Assembly (NCBI GenBank): GCA_030068145.1
Contig: JAPJBO010000049.1
Span: forward strand, 372,001 to 436,000
Source: Diplonema papillatum
Taxonomy: Eukaryota > Euglenozoa > Diplonemea > Diplonemida > Diplonemidae
DNA length: 64,000 nucleotides
Direction of reading: 5' to 3'
Shown: piece after piece, positions 1 to 10,025 of the stretch
Layout of the letters: every line of letters begins with the position of its first letter
Position numbering within the stretch: the stretch's first letter is position 1
The notes under the pieces: model-generated
What the model was told of the DNA's origin: nothing
The model's database searches: none
Seen by the model: only the letters and a program-made list of their open reading frames with translations
Made by a program: the position numbers and the translations under genes

Positions 1-212
1 AGGGGCTGCCTTGTGCTTACGTCGAAGGAGGCTAGAGGGGGAGAAGCAATACAACTACAAATTGAAGTAATAATACAAGTTGAACGCTTACGCCCGCCAC
101 TGAACCCAGATTTACCTGTGTATCGTGTGGGCTACAGCACATTTACCTCCTTTGATCTTTTGCAGCTGGCAGCCTCCTCAAGTATTTCCTACAAAGCAGG
201 TGCTTATACAAA
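1..212 (+). repeat. Dispersed repeat family A, copy 1 (left end cut)
   Basis: Copy of the commonest dispersed family here. A full copy is about 225 bp: it opens with ATACTCGAGGGACTGCC, has a central segment TACGCCCGCCACT followed by GGGCTACAGCACATTTACC, and closes with AAAGCAGGTGCTTATACAAA and an A-rich stretch. This copy starts inside the unit at the window edge and has some substitutions. Short ORFs across it are not conserved between copies, so I do not call them genes. Confidence 0.85.
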
Positions 213-221
213 AAAGAGGGA

Positions 222-418
222 GGGTATATGTGCTCAACACCGCACTGGTCCCGTCTGCGCCGTGTTTCGGTCCTTTAAGCCACGGACACATAAGGCGGAC
301 CATCAGCGCGGAAACTGAGTGTCTGCAGACAGGACAGCAGTGTGAGTCCGGTTTGTCAGGCGGCTGTTCGTAGCTCGTCACAGCCAGGACCACCCGTGCT
401 ACTAGAGCACAGGCGGAA
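222..418 (+). repeat. Dispersed repeat family B, copy 1
   Basis: Family B is recognised by TGTGCTCAACACCGCACTGG, GTGTTTCGGTCC, CACATAAGGCGGACCAT, GAGTGTCTGCAGACAGGACA and GGCGGCTGTTCGTAGCTCGT in that order. It recurs at about 7,966, 8,957, 9,150, 20,440, 25,862, 56,003 and 62,098, always in this orientation. No coding capacity is conserved. A 14-nt G run follows the copy. Confidence 0.85.
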
Positions 419-574
419 AATGAGGGGGGGGGGGGGGTCGTTGTTATTGGTGCTGGTTTTGTGGGTAAGGTAAGGGATAATACTCTCCTCCTCGCCCGTC
501 TCGCTGCTCCGTACTCGCTGCTCTCGTCCTTGCTGCTGCGTGATGCCAGATTGATGGTGCGTAACAAACGTAGA

Positions 575-716
575 AAGGTCATGCAGAGATTCTCGTGTGT
601 ATGCCACGAACTTCTCGTGACGCCTCAGGACACTGGACTTGAAGAAAAAAATGGGCAAGGGTGGGTAGAAGGTCATGCAGAGATTCTCGTGTGTATGCCA
701 CGAACTTCTTCACGTG
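575..716 (+). repeat. Short direct duplication
   Basis: A segment of about 45 bp starting AGGTCATGCAGAGATTCTCG occurs at about 577 and again at about 671, close to identical. The stretch from 420 to 790 holds nothing else I can recognise. Confidence 0.7.
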
Positions 717-792
717 CGCGGAGTCGCTGCGTTGACATAACAATGATCAACCTGTAAACTTTCAGAGAAGTGTCCTGGGCTAAAAATCCATT

Positions 793-1824
793 TCAAAACC
801 ATGATTGCGGTGTTGGTAGACCGCGCGATAGCGGGTCGGCGAGCTGCTCCTTCGTGGAAACATACGCCAATTCCAGCCGCTGTTCTCTGAGGGCGGCAGT
901 CCTCTTCGCCGACCTGAGCACCTCAGCCGTGAGGAAATCGCGGCATCGCCCGCGCGCCGCGGAGTGAACGCATACGGTGTTGTCCACCATCGCCCTTATA
1001 GTCGCCCTTCGTGGAAGGAGGGGTGAGATCCGCACTACGCCTTTCAACAAAGCGCGGGCCTCCAGCCTGTGTATTGGCTCGCCCGACTCACAAGCATCCC
1101 ATGTGCCCCCTTCAGCGAAGAAACCAGAAGCTAGAATGCCCCAACCGGAGAGGGAGGCATCCGTGTAAAGGAGGAAGACGCGCCCCCGGGTCTTCTCTGG
1201 CACGCTGTGCCACTGGCCAATTTCCCGTGTGACCGCCCGGAGCGCCGAAGCAAAGGAAGGCCATATCGGACAAGCCGTGTCCCAGAGCCGCGGTTGGTCA
1301 GCTAGGAGCCTGCCGAAACGCGACTGGAAACGAGACAGTGTCGGGTAGTCCCACGCATCAATGCCTAAGAAATACATGTGGAAATTTACCGTGCCCAACA
1401 CCCGGTAGGCCTCTCTGAACGTGCAAGCGCGCTCTGCCGCGGCGACGGCGTCCGTGAGGGCGTTTACTACCTTCGAAGGGGCTCGAAGAAGGTTCTTGGC
1501 GAGATCGACGTCGAGTCCCAGCCACGTCACACGCGAACGCGGAGCATACTCCTCGTCTTTCGTCTTCAGGCCAACAAAATTGGACACCGCTTTCCACGCT
1601 TTCCACACACTCAGCATCGTACGTGAATCGGGGGCTGAAAGGAAGAAATTGTCCACCCAGGGAGTGACGCGTCCGGCGGGGCATTTCTGCCTAACCACTC
1701 GCGCTAACAAATCGGCCAGGTTTGTCGCGACACCCATCGACTTGTCCCAACCCATGGGCATCACTTTGAGGACCCTCTTCCCATGCATCGGAAGTCGCAT
1801 AAGATCTTCGATCTTATGCGACAA
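793..1824 (-). pseudogene. Retroelement fragment: RT C-terminal part plus RNase H (DIRS/VIPER-like or related)
   Basis: An open frame of 343 codons reads into the C-terminal half of a reverse transcriptase and then an RNase H. The RT part has KVMPMGWDKS (RT block 4-like) followed by TPWVDNFFLS, which sits where YxDD is normally found but shows only one of the two aspartates. The RNase H part has LYTDASLSGWGIL, then EARALLKGV, then MVDNTVCVHSAARG, matching the D-E-D pattern, and ends with STKEQLADPLSRG, a common end motif of LTR and DIRS-type RNase H. The frame begins at a TTG beside a hairpin (1,796-1,820), and the RT fingers and palm are missing, so this is a 5'-truncated copy. DIRS/Ngaro/VIPER is my best placement; Ty3-like cannot be excluded. 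Confidence 0.7.
1796..1820. repeat. Perfect hairpin at the 5' break of the RT fragment
   Basis: CGCATAAGATC is followed by a 3-nt loop and its exact complement GATCTTATGCG. It lies where the RT reading frame begins on the minus strand and probably marks a rearrangement junction. Confidence 0.8.
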
Positions 1825-1964
1825 GAAAAACTCTTTTTTGCGGTGGTCTCCGCTGGGGGGGGTTTTCCTGTACTAGCACTTTTTCGTTGGCTTCGTTTTC
1901 TCTTTCATGTGCAACCGTTGTTCCGGAAATGTTCCCGTCAGTACAGATGTACTATTAAAAAAAA

Positions 1965-2080
1965 GGGGACTCCTGCGACCGACACCACGAACACATTCGC
2001 AATCATGAGGGGGGAAAATCTTAGTTTCGTGTTCAGGCGCTACTTGCCTCTCATGTGTTTGATGCTGGGGGGGGGGGGGG
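1965..2080 (+). repeat. Dispersed repeat family E fragment
   Basis: Contains GGGGAAAATCTTAGTTTCGT, GTTCAGGC and TTTGATGCT, shared with 14,865-14,945, 15,540-15,612 and 50,815-50,890. The intact copies carry the palindromic GATGCTAGCATC followed by AAGTCTTCTTCG. This copy runs into a G tract. Confidence 0.6.
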
Positions 2081-2082
2081 GG

Positions 2083-2456
2083 CAGCGCTCTTGTTAAGGA
2101 TCAGCCACTTTGGCCGGATGGCCGGATAAACCAGACCCCCCCCCCCCCCCCCCCCCCCCCCTCTACAGTGCAGTTGCCTTGGAGGCTGGGTGGTCAAATT
2201 CTCTAAGGTGAAATGGTCAAAATTCCCTGCCAAAAGTGGGCCCACAAAAATTTTCCAAAGTGTGGTATTTGGGGTATTTGGGGCAAAAAAAAAAATTTTT
2301 TTTTTCTGACCGCCCACCGTGGTGACCACCTTAGAGTGTGACAGGTAGCGTCTCCCCCCTCCACAGTGAAAATAGCCTGAGGGGGGGGGAGGGGGGGGGT
2401 CAGCCGGCTGATGGATGGATGGATGGTTCTTAACAAGATGCCTGGGGGGGGGGGGG
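2083..2456 (+). mobile_element. MITE-like element, family M, copy 1
   Basis: About 370 bp starting GCGCTCTTGTTAAGGATCAG and ending TTCTTAACAAGATGCCTGG; the ends share the inverted core CTTGTTAAG. The interior has a long C run, AATTTTCCAAAGTGTGGTAT, an A/T homopolymer hinge and a (GATG)n stretch. Near-identical copies lie at 20,667-21,035 and 28,681-29,063, and a diverged relative at 41,650-41,830. Homopolymer lengths are the main difference between copies. Confidence 0.75.
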
Positions 2457-2459
2457 GAC

Positions 2460-2725
2460 AGGGTCTTTATTAGCGGCCCAGGGTCTTTATCCGCGGAAAA
2501 AAAGTCTTTATTCGCGCCCGAAAAGTCTTTATTCGCGCCCAAAAAGTCTTTATTCGCGCCCAAAAAGTCTTTATTCGCGCCCAAAAAGTCTTTATTCGCG
2601 CCCAAAAAGTCTTTATTCGCGCCCAAAAAGTCTTTATTAGCGGCCGCTAATAGAGACTTTTTGGCGCCAAAAAGTCTCTATTAGCGGCCGCTAATAAAGA
2701 CTTTTTTCCGCTAATAAAGACTCCC
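2460..2725 (+). repeat. 21-bp tandem repeat ending in a nested palindrome
   Basis: About seven units of AAAAAGTCTTTATTCGCGCCC run head to tail and then pass into a large palindrome centred on GGCGCC near 2,664. Its arms contain AAAAAGTCTTTATTAGCGG and GCGGCCGC sites. Because 21 is divisible by three, all frames stay open and give spurious heptapeptide ORFs (GANKDF repeats). A run of about 20 Gs follows at about 2,730. Confidence 0.85.
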
Positions 2726-2759
2726 ACGGGGGGGGGGGGGGGGGGGGGGGCGGCTATGT

Positions 2760-3960
2760 AGGATGGAAACGTTGGAAACGTTTCCGTTTCCGTTTCCGTT
2801 TCCGTTTCCTTCTTTTTGGCGGTGGATGGAAACGCCGTTTCTTTTCAAAAGAAACGGCTGGTATGCCACTAGTATACTGGCTGAAGGTCCGACCGGAAAT
2901 GTGTTCCGAACGGCGGACCACGCAATCCAGTGGGAAACAATGGACAAGGAGGCTCCGAAAAAGAGGGAGGAAAGAAGCATAAGAGTTGCGACCATACGCA
3001 CCCGGTTGTGATGACTTTGAGGTCTGCAGCTCTTTATACCAATGGCTGTTGTGGCGACGATGCTCTGTTATGCGAGGCCGTTGGCCAACGCGCTGAAGAC
3101 GATCGGGAAAGCACATCCGCTTCCAATAATAGGTTATACAGATACGATCGTTCAGGACAGCGGGAGCACCGCCGCGCCACAGGCTACAAGACCGGGGTTT
3201 TTCGGCGGCGTAAGACAAAGAGGGAGTGCAATCAGCATCAGGAGGTGAGAAGGGCACACGTATGCCGGGGCAATGTTGAACCCGCCAGAAAAGCGATGGC
3301 CACGCAGTAACGTGTGTGTTAAACATCGCTTGCCACAGTGCGCCTTGCATACGACGACGGGTGGCAACCGTCACCGGAAGGGGCACCATCGGGAGGTGTT
3401 GTCGGAGCATAGACAGCGACGGCAGGAAGAACCCCACCGACAATGCAGAAGAGGACGGCAGATTCAAAAAGCCCCACTCGGCACGGCCGCCGATACAAGT
3501 AAACATGAGAACGTGGGTTGGAAGCAGCAGAGGACGAAGTGGTAGGCACAGAAGAGTGGAATCTGGTGTCAGAAAACCTCAGCATCCGCATGTGACGACA
3601 TTCTGCATCATTAGCTTGTGGTTTCCTATTTGCTCGTGTCAGATCGCCGATGAAAGAAAGCGGTGAGCATCAGCGACTGCTCTGCACAAACGAGACCGCG
3701 ACGACACACAAGAAGGGGCCGAGCCAAGTCGAAGAACAGCCCAGGAAGGGCCCTGAAGAGTCAGAGAGCCCGCCAGAAGACGAGGAAGAGAAGTGCCCGC
3801 TGGTAGATCAAAAGAAGAAGGTGATCCCGCCCTCTGAAAGGAAAGCCAAAATTTGGCTGGAAACGGACACCCGACGGACACACAGAAGGACCCGCGAAGT
3901 GGTATCCTATAGGACCCCTCAGCATGAGGAGCCTTCCGGCGTTTCTTTTAAAAGAAACGG
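2760..3960. other. Gene-free stretch bounded by two copies of a palindrome
   Basis: A hexamer repeat (GTTTCC)n at 2,775-2,812 is followed by the palindrome CGTTTCTTTT-C-AAAAGAAACG near 2,838. A near-identical palindrome CGTTTCTTTTAAAAGAAACG stands near 3,938, and each side is flanked by a long G run. The interval has weak ORFs on both strands. The best is a charged plus-strand stretch at 3,650-3,930 rich in E, K and P, but no family is recognisable. The downstream exon of the peptidase gene could be hidden here, but I could not identify it. Confidence 0.4.
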
Positions 3961-3981
3961 GGGGGGGGGGGGGGTGGGCAC

Positions 3982-6900
3982 CTCTGACGTAGACGTCGCG
4001 CAGGTCCTGGATCCGCTGCCGGTCCGACGACGACAGTTCCTCGTTGTCGGTGTACTCCGGCGGGACGTTCGGAGGCGGCAGCCCCCGCTGCAGGGCGTCG
4101 ATGTTTTCTCGGATGGTCATCTCCCGGTCCTGGCGAAGCAGGTGCTCGGTGTTGTCCCCCTTCAACGTCCCGTCGCCCGCGGCATTCAGCACCTCGCGGA
4201 AGCGTATCGTGTTCGAGTTGAACCCGGAGTTCCCGGCGCGGAACAAGTCCGCCGTTTCCGCATCAGTCGGGTTGTGCCCGAGTGCGTTCTGCATGAAGTT
4301 CTTGAACTGCTTCTTGTTCATCGTCCCGGTGCCGTTGTTGGTTCTGTCGAACTCCCGCCCGAGCCTTTCTCGTTCATCGGTAGACAGCTCGTTCAGCACT
4401 ATGATGGTCTCGTTCAAGTGGTCGGAATACTCGCTGTCGCTGTCGGCGTCGAGACCCTTCACTGTGTTCCCCATCATGGGGATCCCGTCGAGGACGGAGA
4501 ACTCGGCCACGGAGGAGCGTTTTCGGCCGTCGAAGCTCGCCCTCTTCCAGCTGCGCCGGAGGCTCTTCCTCCGCTTGTCGTAGTCGGCCGGGCGGGCGCA
4601 GATGCTGGGGTTGCGGCGGAGGCGGGTGTTCTTCAGGTTTTTCAGCTCCTTCTGCATCTCGACGACCGCGTAGCAGAGGATGAAGTCGAACACGATCCCG
4701 ATCAGCAGCAGCACCGCGACGACCACGCTGAACGTGAAGACGCGCGGACCGTAGAACTCGATCTTCGCCTTGATGCTGCTCTTGCACGCCTCCGAGTACT
4801 TCGTGTTGGTCTCGTCGCACCTGTCGGGGCAGTGCAGCGTCGACGTCAGCCGCTGGCAGTTCTCTTCGTACCCGGAGCACTGCAGCACCTTCTGGATCGA
4901 GCACACCAGCTCCGGGCTGTCTTTGACGCCATCCTCCCAGAGATCCTTCAGAAACGCGCTCGCTTCGGAGTCCGGGTCCCCTACGTTATTCGCGAACCAC
5001 TTCGCGAAGTATGCGATGGTCACGGTGATGCCCAGGCACACCAGCAGCACGCCGCCGTTCAACCCCAGGAGGCACGTGGACCGGTAGATGGCCGCCCAGA
5101 ACCCCAGGAACGCGATGAGGTACAGCACGAAAGCGGACACGGCACCGGGGAGAAGGAGGTACTTTCCGAGGCCGTCGACGTCTGTATACAGATACATCGC
5201 GATCGAGAAGGTGACCAGCGCGGTGACCATGAACACCACCGCCGCGACCGTCATCACCGTGCGGATGATGATGAACACCTTTTTGAACCCGAGCTTGAAG
5301 ATCGGGCGGACTTGCGCGTTCATGTTCCGCCGCCACTTCGTGAACGCGGTGAACCAAAGTCCCAAGAGAAAAACAGCCGCCGCGATGCCGATGATCAGCA
5401 CCGCACCGTCATACTTCTCGAGGTGCTCGGGCTCGAAGTCGGAAGGCTGGTACGACGTGGTCGTGAAGTCAATCGTGCAGTCGCCGCCTGCCGCGCACTC
5501 CGCGAAGTAGAACTCCTCGACGTCGGCCGACGGGGCGTCGAAAAAATCCGGCCCGCCCCTGCATATCGAGGTGTCGGCGTCGCCGTCGCAATAGCACTTC
5601 CGCTGCCGCAGCGCGCCGGACGCGTTGTTGTGCGCGACGACCTGGTCGATCAAAAACGTCCGCGACTGCGACATGGCCGGCGTCGTGTCGAGGACCCAGC
5701 CTATCTCGTCGGAGACGGTCAGGACGACGGTGTTCCGCCCCATCGCGAGCTGGCTGCTCGGGATCTCCATCGTCGCCTTGCAGGTCGCCGGGGCGCACAG
5801 CGGGTTGCCGTTGAGCAGCCAGGTCACAGTGAACCCGCCTTTCGCGATCAGCTTCGCGTTGGCGTGCAGCGCGAGCTTCGACAGCGGGCGGACCTGCACG
5901 ATTTCGTCCGGTAGCGGACAGATCGGCCAAAGCAGCGAAAACCGCGTCGCGTACAGCTGTTTTGTTACGGCCTCGCGGCACACGGGGCACAACCTCTCGC
6001 TCGACGACTTCCACATGAGGCAGTCAGTCGACGGGCGGAGATAGTTCGAGTACCCGCAGCCCGCCGCGGGGTCCGCCGAGATCAGAAGCGAAGGGTCCGA
6101 CTTCGCTTTTTCGACCCACGGCTGCCAAGGGAGGTTTCCCGCGAGGGAAGGGTGCGCGCAGTTCGCGAGGTCGACGACGTTCGGCTCGACGATGTTCATG
6201 TCGTACTCGTCGAACAGGTTGCCCCACGCGTGGCCGAGCTCGTGGAACAGGAGGTTCGCGAAGTTGAACTTCTCTTTCGCGTCCGACACGTCGTACCCGT
6301 TGTTGAAGCACCCGAGCTTGATCTTCGTCGAGAACACTCCGCCGCCGCCCCTCTGCGGGTCGTTTACCAGGACGATCACGACGGTGTTCAGCCGCCCGCC
6401 GCTTCGCGGCTTCGCCGGCGACGTCTCCGCCAACGCGAGCGTCAGATCCCGGTCGCAGAACAGCAGATTCGCGTTCGTCCGCCCAAACTCGCATTTCAGG
6501 TTGTCCTTCACCACCGTGTCTGGCGGATGGCTCGCCCCACGTTCTTCGCTGGGCTGCCACACGCTGAACACGTTGACCGTGTCGAAGTACCTGTAAAACG
6601 GCACACTCGTCCGCATGGCTGTGGCCGGTGGGAACTTGAACAACCCCACGGCGTTGTCCACGTCCGCAATAAACGTGTCCCGGTCAGACTCGAGGTACCC
6701 GCCGGAGAGGAAGACGAGGTTGTTGACCTCGTCGACTGGCCCGACGACTTGCACGTTGAAGTGCTCTATCGTGTCGCCAGCGGCGGCGAGCGCGGCGCCG
6801 GCCCTGCGCGGCCGGGGCGGCGGCGGCGCGTACCGCGCGTGCTCGAGCGTTTCGAGCTTCGGCGGGTGCCTCGCCCAGTGGCCGGCGTTTACCGGCGGCT

Positions 6901-7360
6901 GCTGCAGCCGCACGTTAAACGTCGCTCGCGCGTGCGCGTTCCCCCGCCGGTGCAGCGTGAGCTCCTCGCACAAGCCGTACGGAAACACCGCGATGGCCAC
7001 CGCTCCCTTGCCCAACACACCCGCCCCCCCCGGGGCCAGCCACGCGGCGCGTTGGTGCTGGTGCAGGACCGGCTCGCCGTCCACATCGCACGTTAGAACC
7101 AGCGACCCCTCCGGCACCCCCTCGGCCTCCGGAGCACCCGCGGCCCATTCGTCCAGGTCGAGCGCCCAGTCCACCAACCCGAGGCCGCGCGCGTTCTCGT
7201 CGTGCACCGGCACCACGTCTTTCAACGCGGCGGACCCGTCCTCTTCGAACCGGATGAGCGCGCTGACCGCAACCCCTGCTGCGGCGGCGTCACCGGCTCG
7301 GGCCGGCGGCTGCGTCGCCGCGGCGGCTAGCGCCAGGGTGGCGAGGAGCCGCCATTGCAT
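3982..7360 (-). CDS. Secreted M64-like metallopeptidase fused to a tetraspanin-like membrane module (3' end open)
   Basis: The first exon codes for 1,126 residues. Residues 1-22 form a signal peptide. A zinc-peptidase motif HELGHAWGNLFDEY is at 373-386, with EPNVV (392-396), a G-Y-RPSTDC segment (about 436-447) and CPVC (458-461). This combination is typical of peptidase family M64. After a helix at about 652-671, a four-helix unit follows (helices near 698-722, 735-757, 763-786 and 873-897). A Cys-rich loop containing CSG (828-830) lies between the last two, like a tetraspanin large loop but with CSG in place of CCG. The tail has basic clusters and a weak EF-hand-like region near 1005-1060. 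Predicted topology is peptidase outside, tail inside. A donor AGAG|GTGCCC at 3,981 leaves phase 1 and precedes a C run. Reading on would add a proline run and stop at 3,761, so I end at the donor. The next exon was not found. Confidence 0.8.
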
Positions 7361-7509
7361 TGTTTTGCTTGGTGCCCGGCCAGACCCCCCTCCCCTCTCC
7401 CAGCACTGATTTGAAGGTCAACTTGTCTCTCTGAGGGCACGAATGTTTACGGAAATGTCTAAAGTGGTCATGCAGCTACCGCGTGATGCATGCAATCGAG
7501 TGTTGTGTT

Positions 7510-7722
7510 CGTCGATTCGGGTTTCGATGAAGGTTGTTGACCTCGTGACTGGCCCGACGACTTGCACGTTCAAGTGCGGTATCGTGTCGCCCGGCGGCGG
7601 CGCGTGCCGCGCGTTTTCAGGCGTTTCGAGCTTCGGCGGGTGCCTCGCCCAGTTTCGGCGCACCGCCGCCGCGGCGGCGCCTGCAGCGCGGCGCGCACGT
7701 CAAACGTCGCTCGCGCCTCAAC
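7510..7722 (-). pseudogene. Decayed partial duplicate of the peptidase gene N-terminal region
   Basis: The minus strand reads HARHAPPPGDTIPHLNVQVV-type sequence that matches residues 150-215 of the downstream peptidase (WARHPPKLET, GDTIEHFNVQVVGPV). Another frame gives ARATFDVRAALQAPP, matching ARATFNVRLQQPP. The order of blocks is preserved but frames shift and segments are deleted, so it is not functional. It lies 150 bp upstream of the intact start codon, in the same orientation. Confidence 0.75.
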
Positions 7723-8956
7723 GCGAAGGACTGACGCAACGGCATGCATTGCCAGTGAGCGGGCGCTGTATGTCTGCCTGCAAGTAGAGAAGACTGTGCC
7801 ATGCATCCGCTCGCTTTGTGTGCGATGGTCCTCTGAGATGACGAAAAAGTGTGCGCAGAAAAAAAGCGAAGGAAGGGGGGTGGGCTAAAGAGTGAAGTAG
7901 TATTTGAGGAGTGACTGTGATGATTCGAGTTGCACGAGAGAATGCAGCAAGTGGGGGAATGCAAGAACGTGCTTGGAATGGTATGTCGGAATACCGTGTC
8001 GTAGCTGCACAGTGTTTCGGTCCGCTAAGCCACGGACACCCGTAGGCAGACGATCGTATGCCCTGCCATGACATCGAGTGAATCTGGTTCGCCAGCTGGT
8101 TGTTCGTAGCTGCGTGGGAATGCAGCAAGCAGGGGTGGAGAGGGTAAGAGGGTAAAAATCTGTTGCTAGACGGGGCGAAAGTGTTTTTGAAGGCTGCGTT
8201 TGATGAGTGCTCTTTTCACCGTTCGGACACGGCGCGGCACGTTGTCAACCCTTTGCGGACAGAAAAAAGCGCACATTTTGTGTCGAATAGAGTCACAACC
8301 GAGCTGGTGCACGTACACTGCGCCCAGGGTAAAGGCACGCTAATAAGGATCGATTCTTGCTGCAAGAAAAAGATGCGTTGATCTCCGAAAAGGGGTCCGA
8401 ACTCACGTTTGGACCGAACGTGTCCGAGCTGTGTGGCTCACACCATTGAACCGCGAATTGATTGCGATACTGGCTGTCGTGGAACCGTCTGGAGCTACCC
8501 GCTTCAGCCAGCGTTGCAGCTGACCCGCAAACGTCTGCGCCTGGCGTTTGACGATTTGCCCGACGAGGTCGACGTGGCAGTATCTGAGACCACTACACGA
8601 CCGTCAAAAGCTGATCGGGCGGAAGCTCTTGCGGGCTTGCACCGACTTGAAGTCGTGTGATATCACTCGATTGACCTGTTTCATACTAAAGCCGCAGGAA
8701 ATGCACAGAAGAGAGAAGAAACAAGGAATGCCAACCGCTCTACTGCGGAACCTGCTGCGCTACCAGACCACCCCGGAGCCACGGACGGCAGCTCTGCGTC
8801 GAAAAGGCAAGGCGTCGGCTAACCGGTCGTACATGACCAGCTGAGCATCCCTCTGTCCCGAGCGTCGACCGTACTTCTCACTCCGGTTTTGCTGCGGCTG
8901 CGTTTTGCTTCGCTTCACGGTGAATCGGCGCGAGGAGGGGGGGTGGGGGTTGGGTT
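7723..8956. other. Intergenic, repeat debris only
   Basis: Holds a diverged family B copy (about 7,966-8,130) and, at about 8,590-8,645, a segment containing GTCAAAAGCTGATCGGGC and CTCTTGCGGGCTTGCACCGA that recurs inverted at 32,755-32,812. The ORFs here are short and unconserved; I see no gene. Confidence 0.6.
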
Positions 8957-9415
8957 GCAAGAACGCCCTTGGAATGGGTATGTGCTCAACACCGCACCGG
9001 TCCCGTCTGCGCGGTGGTGCGGTCCTTTAAGCCACGGGCACACAAGGCGGACCATCATCAGCGCGGTACCTGAGTGTCTGCAGACAGGACAGCGGTGTGG
9101 GTCGGGTCTGTCGGGCGGCTGTTTCCGCGAGGAGGGGGCGTGGGGGTTGTATTGCAAGAACCGCGCGAGTTTCCCAGAAGGTTTGCTACACCTGGGCAGC
9201 TCCTTTCCGTCCGTAAGGGATTAAGGCGGGGCCTACCTTCAGCACGGAATCTGAGTGTAGGGGCAGCGGTGTGGAATGGATATCTGCTGAACACCGCACT
9301 GGTCCCGTCTGCGCCGTGTTTCGGTCACATGAGGCGGACCATCAGCGCGGAACTGGAGGAGGACAGCGGTGTCAGTCTGGTTTGTCAGGCGGCTGTTCGT
9401 AGCTTGTCATAGCCA
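8957..9415 (+). repeat. Dispersed repeat family B, two adjacent copies
   Basis: Two partial family B copies stand in tandem (about 8,957-9,125 and 9,250-9,415), separated by a segment that repeats CGCGAGGAGGGGG and GTTGCAAGAAC. The second copy ends 46 bp before the PWP2 stop codon, so it probably lies in the 3' UTR of that gene. Confidence 0.75.
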
Positions 9416-9460
9416 CTGCCGCGGGTTCCGTGGGAGGTTGGGCGTTGGGGGGAAACGGGA

Positions 9461-10025
9461 TCAGGACGCGGGTTTCGCCGACTTTTTGGCCTTCTTCGCC
9501 TTCGCCGGCGCGCCCAGCGGCGACGCGGTCCGCTTTTGGGCCCCGCCGCCGGCGGCTTTTTTCGCGGCCTTCCGCACTCTCTTGACGAGCTTCCGCTTCG
9601 GCGCCGGCGCAGCGCCGTTGCTGGCCGGGCTGGGGGGCGCGGGGTCTTCCTGTGCTGACGCTGAACTGGCGTCGCTGTCGGCTTCGCCGCCGGCGCCGTG
9701 TTCGGCTTCGTGCTGGGCGGCGCTGAGGCCGAGGTCAAGCGGAGCTTGCACGTCGTCGTCGGAAGTGTCCGCGTCTTCAGTGGCGTCGTCCTCGTCGGCG
9801 GCGGCGGCGGCGGCGGCTGGGGCCGCGGGCGCGGCGGCGACGGCCTCCGGCTGCGCCGGCTTCGGCACCTTCTTCTTGTGGCCCAGCTGTCCGACGGTGT
9901 CGAGGATGTCGGCCGGCGTCGCCGCAGCGGCCGCCAGCTTCGCCTCCTCCTTCTTCTTGTCGTACCACGCGAGGCCCCCAGAGGCACTGAGGTAGGCGAG
10001 CGTGTGCTTGTTCTGCTCGGTGAGT
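9461..10025 (-). CDS. PWP2: PWP2 exon 7 and stop codon
   Basis: Acceptor CTACCGCAG|A completes an Arg codon and continues LTEQNKHTLAYLSASGG, the last helix of the Utp12 domain. An Ala-, Asp- and Lys-rich tail follows, ending KKSAKPAS and TGA at 9,461-9,463. The tail has nuclear-localisation-like basic clusters (KRKLVKRVRKAAKK). Confidence 0.88.

Noticed and set aside
125..373. Recurrent small ORFs starting MWATAHLPPLI or RVGYSTFTSFD
   Set aside because: They are translations of family A repeats; frames and lengths are not conserved between copies and no start context is shared.
2051..2684. ORFs with repeated GANKDF or APKKSLF peptides
   Set aside because: Products of a 21-bp DNA repeat read in frame; nothing suggests translation.
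2754..3506. 250-codon minus-strand ORF as the next peptidase exon
   Set aside because: Contains a hexamer-repeat-encoded Lys/Arg run and no continuity with the peptidase tail; phase and composition do not fit.
3650..5914. 754-codon open frame on the plus strand
   Set aside because: Most of it is the complement of the peptidase exon, whose minus-strand frame has clear motifs; high GC at third positions opens the antisense frame. Only 3,650-3,930 is independent and has no recognisable product.
6152..7409. Long plus-strand ORFs over the peptidase 5' half
   Set aside because: Antisense shadows of the signal peptide and M64 region; Arg/Pro-rich with no family.
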